64,000 bases of DNA from an uncultured Porphyromonadaceae bacterium (GTDB lineage Bacteria; Bacteroidota; Bacteroidia; Bacteroidales; Muribaculaceae). The notes below the pieces were generated by a model, which saw nothing but the letters and a program-made list of their open reading frames with translations, searched no databases and was not told the origin of the DNA. The stretch's first letter is position 1. Every line of letters starts with the position of its first letter. Positions 57,467-64,000 of the stretch are shown in pieces. The stretch is taken from positions 25,171 through 89,170 of the forward strand of contig CAMWXV010000001.1 of assembly GCA_947178305.1 (NCBI GenBank), given 5' to 3'. A program made the position numbers and the translations under genes.

Positions 57467-59891
57467 TAGTCACTGCGCCGGCTGAAGAATCCTCACTGCT
57501 CTGCGACACATACACATTGTACACACCTGTGCGCACCCTGCGGCCGGTGCGGTCTGTGGCATCCCATTTGAACAATCCTCCGTCGCTCATACCCTGATGC
57601 ACAATATTACCTACCATATCGGTAATCTTCACAAGTGAATTTTCCATTAGACCCTTCACATATACAGGACCTCTGTGTTCCGGACGCACAGGGTTGGGAT
57701 AAGCATATATATCATCATAACTGTCCATGGCCGGTGATGCATTCGTACTCAACCGCATCACCCCATTGTCGGTACCCACATAAAGATAATTGCTCATAGG
57801 ATCGGCATACACGGAATTTACATAGTCCGACGGCAACATGGAATTGTCTGAGCCATAATGCTCCAATATCGCATTACCCTGCGCCGATACCAAGAACAGC
57901 CCTGACTCAGCCGTCGACACCCATTTACGGTTGGCTGCATCCACCGCTATATCCGTCACAGTAGAACTGCCAAGCAAATAATCTGCATCATTAGTACCGT
58001 CATTACGAGGCACTTTAAGATGATTTATGCGCATAGACGGATTTGTGGCCTGAGAAGGATTGGATATCTCCACCACACCTTGATTGGTACCGAGCCACAC
58101 CTTGCCATTGTGATCCTCCACAATAGCATATTGATCGCTCGGAGCATAGGAAATACCATCTTGATCCACAAACGAGCTCCACACGTGCCATTGGTCATCG
58201 GTAAAATCATTAAATGTGCCCCTGGTGTCATAAGCCAGCACTATATTTGCCGGCGACGCATCAAGCAAAAATATCATATTGCTACGCTTGCAATGCAGCA
58301 TACGAAAATCCATATGACCCACATTGTTAGGTATTCCCGGCGAGTACCAGTCCTCCGGCATCACCTCATCGGCCGGCAAAGCGCGCTTATCGGCCGGCAG
58401 TATCCATATACTGTTGCTTTGATTGTTATTGTTGTTGGTCACCATCCACAGATTGCCACCACGGTCTATACTCACGCCATACACAATCCAACGATTGTCA
58501 ATAGTTTCCAAAGGAGAGTTCTCAGGACCGTAATAACCCACAACCTCACCGTTGGTTATTTTGTAAAGACCATCACCGTTTGAACCTACATAATAGGTGT
58601 TTATATCATCAGGATCGCCGCAAAAGCTAGATGGAGACAATATATACTTACCTGCGCTTTTTTGGTATGATATAAACTTTGGATTGCTCGCCTCCACCGG
58701 ATACGGTGCAAGAGGCTTGGCTTCCCCACTGCCCATATCTATCAGATCGGCCGACAACGGAGTGTAATATCCGCTTGCACCCGCCACTGTGAATTTGAAT
58801 CGGGAGATACCCACATTGAACGCATATAAATGACGGCCGTCAGCAGCCGGCAACAGATAGTGCCCCAACTTCACACTGCGTTTTTCAGGAACGAAACGTG
58901 TTTGGAATGTGTGCAGCCCCCCATCCGCTCCATATCCGTAACACGACAAACCGTCACCGTTAAGCGACCATATCTTGTTTTTTCCCGAATATGTGGTAGC
59001 GCACTCATTGGGTATGTCCGTAGGCAACTTGCAAAGCAATGACAGATAATAACTGCTTGACAAAGTGCTGAGATACCCATTGGCCATCATGAACACTCCG
59101 TTTTTGTTCTTTACTATAGGCTGACACTTTGAGGACTTAAAAATCATGCGCTTCATCAAACACTGGTTGCTCTCAAAATCCAGCTCCAGCACAAGCATTC
59201 CATGCTCCACCAGGTTTTCGCTTTTAAGCAATATATGAGTATCGTCAACAGCCTTGATTTCACTTGCCCGCTCCATCTCGGAAATAAAAGTCAATGCGTT
59301 TACAGTGGCAAAGTTCTCCCCCATAGGTATGGTCATCAAACCTTCACCTTCCACTTCCATGACAATACGACCGTTCATCACCTCTATGCCGCCCACATTG
59401 CGATTCCACACACCGCTTTGCACCACTTCATTTCGGCTCATATTGTACTCCACCACACCAAACGAGGTTGCCAGATACATCTTGCCCGGAGCAAAGGCCA
59501 CATCGTTGACCTTTAGAGGACGAGTAATCTCGCTGTCGCTCAAATCACTCATGTTCACCACCTTGCCCGATGGATACAACACATCCATATTACCATCGTC
59601 ATATATTATGAGCAGATAGTTCTCATCGTAATTATAATAGATATTTGACACCTCAAAACCGTTCAGCTTGTTTTGTCGGGTATAACTGTACGATTCATCA
59701 CTCTTGGGGTCATACTCAAACAAATTACCACCACTTTGATAATAAACCTTGCTGCCGGTATCTATCACCTTCTGAGCCGGAGGAGCAAACACCGGAAACA
59801 CCTCCCATGTGCCTATTTCTGTTAACTGTTGGGCTGATACCGAAACAGAAGCCAGCACACACAATAAACCTGTTATAATAGTACGAATCAT
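57447..59891 (-). CDS. PorZ-like beta-propeller protein with T9SS type A sorting domain
   Basis: Signal peptide MIRTIITGLLCVLASVSVSA; N-terminal WEVFPVFAPPAQKVIDTGSKVYYQSGGNLFEYDPKSDESYSYTRQNKLNGFEVSNIYYNYDENYLLIIY; propeller WLGTNQGVVEI, YVGTDNGVMRL; CTD AYPNPVRPEHRGPVYVKGLMENSLVKITDMVGNIV. Confidence 0.85.
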   Translation of the reverse strand: MIRTIITGLLCVLASVSVSAQQLTEIGTWEVFPVFAPPAQKVIDTGSKVYYQSGGNLFEYDPKSDESYSYTRQNKLNGFEVSNIYYNYDENYLLIIYDDGNMDVLYPSGKVVNMSDLSDSEITRPLKVNDVAFAPGKMYLATSFGVVEYNMSRNEVVQSGVWNRNVGGIEVMNGRIVMEVEGEGLMTIPMGENFATVNALTFISEMERASEIKAVDDTHILLKSENLVEHGMLVLELDFESNQCLMKRMIFKSSKCQPIVKNKNGVFMMANGYLSTLSSSYYLSLLCKLPTDIPNECATTYSGKNKIWSLNGDGLSCYGYGADGGLHTFQTRFVPEKRSVKLGHYLLPAADGRHLYAFNVGISRFKFTVAGASGYYTPLSADLIDMGSGEAKPLAPYPVEASNPKFISYQKSAGKYILSPSSFCGDPDDINTYYVGSNGDGLYKITNGEVVGYYGPENSPLETIDNRWIVYGVSIDRGGNLWMVTNNNNNQSNSIWILPADKRALPADEVMPEDWYSPGIPNNVGHMDFRMLHCKRSNMIFLLDASPANIVLAYDTRGTFNDFTDDQWHVWSSFVDQDGISYAPSDQYAIVEDHNGKVWLGTNQGVVEISNPSQATNPSMRINHLKVPRNDGTNDADYLLGSSTVTDIAVDAANRKWVSTAESGLFLVSAQGNAILEHYGSDNSMLPSDYVNSVYADPMSNYLYVGTDNGVMRLSTNASPAMDSYDDIYAYPNPVRPEHRGPVYVKGLMENSLVKITDMVGNIVHQGMSDGGLFKWDATDRTGRRVRTGVYNVYVSQSSEDSSAGAVTKILVVN

Positions 59892-59910
59892 AGATACTTG
59901 CCTATTTATT

Positions 59911-60501
59911 CTATTTGTTGAGTAAATAATCCATAAGTTGTGCCACAGCGCGACCGCGATGCGATATGGCGTTCTTTTCGTCAGCACTCATCTGAGCAAA
60001 GCTCACACCGCGACCCTCCGGCTCGAATATAGGATCGTAACCGAATCCGTCTTTTCCACACGGTTCACGAAGAATCACACCGTCCACGCGACCCTCAAAG
60101 AAACGGGTCTCATCACCCTGAATCAGCGCTATCACAGTACTGAAATGAGCTTTGCGGTTGGTTTCATGCTCCATATTGTGCAGCAGCAGTTCCATATTGG
60201 CCTTTGAATCGTGACCGGGGCCGGCATAACGAGCCGAATACACCCCCGGCTCACCGTCAAGGGCATCCACCATCAATCCGGTGTCATCAGCAAAACAGTC
60301 ATATCCGTAATGCTCCTTGATATATCGCGCCTTCTGCTCCGCATTACCTTGCAATGTGGGAGCAGTCTCGGGTATATCTTCATGACAATCTATATCGCTA
60401 AGCGACAATATATTGTATCTGCCGCCAACAATAGCGCGCAGCTCAGCCAGTTTATGGGCGTTGTTAGTAGCAAAAACCAATGAATCTACAGTATTTTTCA
60501 T
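59911..60501 (-). CDS. rdgB: RdgB/HAM1 non-canonical purine NTP pyrophosphatase
   Basis: [62 protein letters not shown]. Confidence 0.95.
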   Translation of the reverse strand: MKNTVDSLVFATNNAHKLAELRAIVGGRYNILSLSDIDCHEDIPETAPTLQGNAEQKARYIKEHYGYDCFADDTGLMVDALDGEPGVYSARYAGPGHDSKANMELLLHNMEHETNRKAHFSTVIALIQGDETRFFEGRVDGVILREPCGKDGFGYDPIFEPEGRGVSFAQMSADEKNAISHRGRAVAQLMDYLLNK

Positions 60502-60530
60502 ACTATAATAACGCATGCCTTATAAAAAAA

Positions 60531-60554
60531 TTGCCCGGACCTAAGCCCGGGCAA
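60531..60554 (-). terminator. Intrinsic terminator of rdgB or an upstream transcript on the plus strand / upstream of leuS end (hairpin with T7 tract on minus strand, lower-coordinate side)
   Basis: Minus strand TTGCCCGGgcttaggtCCGGGCAATTTTTTT located 3' of leuS and before rdgB. Confidence 0.85.
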
Positions 60555-60562
60555 ACTGTTTA

Positions 60563-63334
60563 TCAAATCACTATGTTCACTATTTTATTAGGCACCACTA
60601 TCACCTTCCGGATAGGTTTGCCATCAATCCATTTGGCCGCGGCCTCATTGGCAAGAGCCGTTTTCTCCACCTCAGCCGGAACAGTACCCGAAGGCACCTC
60701 TATATTGAAACGAGGTTTACCGTTGACCGACACAGTGTATTTCACACTGTCCTCTTTCAAATACTCCTCGTTATGCTTTGGCCACTGGGCGTCACACACA
60801 GTGGTGTCATGTCCCAACGTGTGCCACAGCTCTTCGGCCACATGAGGTGCAAACGGAGCCAACAGTATCACAAATTGCTCCAAAATCTTGGCATTGTGAC
60901 ATTTCTGCTGTGTAAGCTCGTTTACACATATCATGAACGCCGATATGGAAGTATTGTAAGAGAAATTCTCTATGTCCTGTGTCACCTTTTTAATGAGCTT
61001 GTGAATGCTTTTAAGCGCCTCCTTGGTAGGTTCGCCGTCAGTCACAAGGTTTTCATCACCTTTATAGAAAAGGTTCCACAAACGCTTTATAAATCGGTTC
61101 ACACCGTCTATACCGTTAGTGTCCCACGGCTTGCTCTGCTCCACAGGGCCAAGGAACATCTCGTACAAACGCAATGTGTCGGCACCGTAGCGATCCACAA
61201 TGTCATCGGGGTTAACCACATTGAACATTGATTTTGACATCTTTTCAACAGCATATCCGCACACATATTTGTCACCGTCCTCAAGTATGAACTGGGCATC
61301 GTTGAACTCCGGCCGCCAAGCGCGGAACTTATCGGTGTCAAGCACATCGTTGGTCACTATATTCACATCCACATGAATGGGAGTCACATCGTAATCCTTG
61401 CGCAGATTGTAGCTCACAAAAGTATTGGTATCCTTTACACGATACACAAAATTGCTTCTGCCCTGAATCATGCCCTGATTTATGAGCTTTTGGAAAGGCT
61501 CGTCCTTACACACCGCACCGAGGTCATAGAGGAATTTGTTCCAGAAACGGCTGTAGATAAGGTGTCCTGTGGCATGTTCGGTACCGCCCACATACAAATC
61601 CACATTCTGCCAGTATTCATTGGCCTCACGGCTCACCAAAGCCTCATCATTGTGCGGATCCATGTAACGCAGATAATAGGCGCTTGATCCTGCAAAACCG
61701 GGCATGGTGCAAAGCTCGAGAGCACAACCATCCGTCGTTACCCAGTTCTTGGCACGACCCAACGGAGGCTCACCTGTTTCGGTAGGCAGATACTTGTCCA
61801 CTTCGGGCAACTGCAATGGAAGCTCTTTTTCATCCAGCATATAAGGTATGCCATCCTTGTAATATACAGGGAACGGCTCGCCCCAATACCTCTGACGGCT
61901 GAATATGGCATCGCGCAAACGGTAATTCACCTTCACTTTGCCTATTCCCACTTTCTCCACATACTCTTTGGCAGCCTTGATTGCATCCTTTACATCCATT
62001 CCGTTGAGATCCAGTGTAGGGCCACAGCTGTTGATCATCTTGCCCTCCTTGGCATCAAACGACTCCTCGCTCACATCGGCACCTTCTATCAACGGTATTA
62101 TGGGCAAATCAAAATGACGGGCAAAAGCGTAGTCGCGGCTGTCGTGAGCAGGCACAGCCATGATGGCACCTGTACCGTAGCCGGCCAGCACATAGTCACT
62201 CACATACACCGGAATCTTCTTACCGCTGAGTGGATTCTCAGCATACGCGCCGGTAAACACACCGCTCACCTTTTTATCAATCATGCGCTCGCGCTCTGTC
62301 TTATGTTTGATAGCGGCTATATACTCCTCCACCTCGGCTTTGTGTTCCGGAGTGGTCACTTGCCACACATATTCGCTCTCGGGAGCAAGAACCATGAAAG
62401 TCACGCCAAACACAGTATCGGCTCTTGTAGTGAATATAGTGAGCTTTATATCACTGTCAGCCACGGCAAACTCCATTTCGGCACCCTCCGAACGGCCTAT
62501 CCAGTTGCGCTGTGTCTCCTTGAGCGAATCTGTCCAGTCAAGCTTGTCAAGACCCTCGAGCAAACGCTGTGCATACGCACTCACGCGCAGACACCACTGA
62601 CACATCACTTTCTGCTCCACAGGATAACCGCCGCGTATGCTCACACCCTCGCTCACCTCATCATTGGCCAGCACAGTGCCGAGCTTCGGACACCAGTTCA
62701 CCATTGTGTTGCCGAGATATGCCATACGGTAATTCATCAGCACATCGCTCTTGGCCTTGGCATCCATTCCATTCCACTCATCGGCTGTTATATTCAGCTC
62801 CTCTCCTTGAGCGGCATGAATATTAGCGGTACCCGAAATTTCAAGTTCCTTGATCAGCTCGGCTATGGGCATAGCCTTTTGTTTGGCAGTGTCATAGTAA
62901 GAATTGAACATCTTCATAAACGCCCACTGCGTCCACTTGTAATATGAAGGATCACAAGTACGGATCTCACGGCTCCAGTCATAGCAGAAACCTATCTTGT
63001 CAAGCTGGCTACGATAGCGGGCTATATTCTGAGTCGTGGTCACTTCTGGATGCTGGCCTGTTTGGATGGCATATTGCTCGGCAGGCAATCCATAAGCGTC
63101 ATACCCCATGGGATGAAGCACATTGAACCCCTGTTGGCGTTTGTAGCGGGAATATATATCCGAAGCTATGTAGCCCAGCGGATGACCCACATGCAATCCG
63201 GCACCCGATGGATAAGGAAACATATCAAGCACATAAAACTTAGGTTTCTCTGTGTTGATATTCACTTCATAAGTCTTGTTTTCTCTCCAATAGTTTTGCC
63301 AGCGGCTTTCTATATCTTTATGGTTGTATTCCAT
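60563..63334 (-). CDS. leuS: Leucyl-tRNA synthetase
   Basis: [33 protein letters not shown] (HIGH-type), [16 protein letters not shown] (KMSKS). Confidence 0.98.
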   Translation of the reverse strand: MEYNHKDIESRWQNYWRENKTYEVNINTEKPKFYVLDMFPYPSGAGLHVGHPLGYIASDIYSRYKRQQGFNVLHPMGYDAYGLPAEQYAIQTGQHPEVTTTQNIARYRSQLDKIGFCYDWSREIRTCDPSYYKWTQWAFMKMFNSYYDTAKQKAMPIAELIKELEISGTANIHAAQGEELNITADEWNGMDAKAKSDVLMNYRMAYLGNTMVNWCPKLGTVLANDEVSEGVSIRGGYPVEQKVMCQWCLRVSAYAQRLLEGLDKLDWTDSLKETQRNWIGRSEGAEMEFAVADSDIKLTIFTTRADTVFGVTFMVLAPESEYVWQVTTPEHKAEVEEYIAAIKHKTERERMIDKKVSGVFTGAYAENPLSGKKIPVYVSDYVLAGYGTGAIMAVPAHDSRDYAFARHFDLPIIPLIEGADVSEESFDAKEGKMINSCGPTLDLNGMDVKDAIKAAKEYVEKVGIGKVKVNYRLRDAIFSRQRYWGEPFPVYYKDGIPYMLDEKELPLQLPEVDKYLPTETGEPPLGRAKNWVTTDGCALELCTMPGFAGSSAYYLRYMDPHNDEALVSREANEYWQNVDLYVGGTEHATGHLIYSRFWNKFLYDLGAVCKDEPFQKLINQGMIQGRSNFVYRVKDTNTFVSYNLRKDYDVTPIHVDVNIVTNDVLDTDKFRAWRPEFNDAQFILEDGDKYVCGYAVEKMSKSMFNVVNPDDIVDRYGADTLRLYEMFLGPVEQSKPWDTNGIDGVNRFIKRLWNLFYKGDENLVTDGEPTKEALKSIHKLIKKVTQDIENFSYNTSISAFMICVNELTQQKCHNAKILEQFVILLAPFAPHVAEELWHTLGHDTTVCDAQWPKHNEEYLKEDSVKYTVSVNGKPRFNIEVPSGTVPAEVEKTALANEAAAKWIDGKPIRKVIVVPNKIVNIVI

Positions 63335-63359
63335 TCTTTATATATTATTGTATAGTATT

Positions 63360-64000
63360 CTATTTCTTTGCGGTGATTTCAAGCATACGCTCTATAGGCT
63401 TCCGGGCTCTGTCAGCCACGACAGCATCCACCTCTATGGCCGGAGCCATATTGGCCAGCGCATCGCGCACCTTTTGCAGAGTGTTGAGCTTCATGTAGCT
63501 GCATTCATTACACCCGCAGGTGCTGTCGGCAGGAGGAGCAGGGATAAAAATCTTGTCAGGATATTTCTTCTGCATCTCATGAAGTATGCCGCTTTCGGTA
63601 GCCACGATGAACTCCTTGGCATCGCTCTTGCCTGCATAATCCAGCAGCACCGCTGTGCTCCCTATCTTATCAGCTATGAGTTGCAACGGTTTCTTGCATT
63701 CGGGGTGAACAAGCAACAGCGCTTCGGGATGTTCCTTCTTTATATCAACAATCTTTTCAAGCGAGAATTTCTCATGCACATGACAGGCTCCATGCCACAG
63801 CACCATATTACGACCGGTGACACTGTTGATATATCCGCCCAGATTCTGGTCCGGACCGAATATTATCTTTTCATCCTGTGGAAGCGACTCCACTATCTTG
63901 CGGGCATTTCCCGATGTCACCACTATATCAGTAAGAGCCTTCACCGCCGCCGTGGTATTGACATAGCTTATCACAGTGTGTCCCGGATGCTCCTTGATGA
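63360..64000 (-). CDS. nadA: Quinolinate synthase A, partial (continues beyond window)
   Basis: SYVNTTAAVKALTDIVVTSGNA, FGPDQNLGGYI, LLVHPECKKPLQ, FIPAPPADSTCGCNECSYMKLNTL. Confidence 0.95.
   Translation of the reverse strand, partial: IKEHPGHTVISYVNTTAAVKALTDIVVTSGNARKIVESLPQDEKIIFGPDQNLGGYINSVTGRNMVLWHGACHVHEKFSLEKIVDIKKEHPEALLLVHPECKKPLQLIADKIGSTAVLLDYAGKSDAKEFIVATESGILHEMQKKYPDKIFIPAPPADSTCGCNECSYMKLNTLQKVRDALANMAPAIEVDAVVADRARKPIERMLEITAKK

Noticed and set aside
62114-62947. 277-aa plus-strand ORF
   Set aside because: Antisense to leuS.
1-64000. CRISPR arrays, IS elements, prophage, tRNA or rRNA genes
   Set aside because: No regularly spaced repeats, transposase/integrase motifs or recognisable structural RNA sequences seen by eye; a tRNAscan/Infernal run would be decisive.

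Overview
The window is a gene-dense, mostly housekeeping chromosomal segment of a Bacteroidales bacterium, possibly Muribaculaceae-like. That placement is inferred from protein families, TAnnTTTG promoter boxes and the absence of visible Shine-Dalgarno sites. I support about 57 protein genes. They include a partial dcw/peptidoglycan cluster (mraY-murE-ftsI-ftsL-rsmH, minus strand); a Sir2 deacylase; three tandem FKBP-type PPIases; ribF; a glycan/envelope block (EamA, GT4, DUF389, flippase, ruvB, GT9, DUF4254 and a 665-aa unknown); nadB, mrp, trmB, frr and pyrH; a 1633-aa LamG/GEVED T9SS cargo-like protein; an ECF sigma factor; an overlapping hemD-rnpA-yidD-tatD cascade; a tight upp-epimerase-aroQ-pyk-OMT run; manC; a TonB-dependent receptor with two DUF5689/choice-of-anchor-J proteins; GH16, dapB, lepB and wbqC; a PorZ-like T9SS protein; and rdgB, leuS and partial nadA. 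I found no rRNA, tRNA, CRISPR, phage or transposon. No clear new defence or mobile system is visible. The most interesting signals are a recurrent TAnnTTTG-N4-ATG arrangement at five gene starts (candidate leaderless mRNAs), a C-terminally minimal pyruvate kinase, a 1.52-kb internal tandem duplication in the T9SS cargo gene, the TonB receptor/DUF5689 locus without SusD, a 665-aa single-TM unknown, absence of mraZ upstream of rsmH, and a truncated TatD-like protein.
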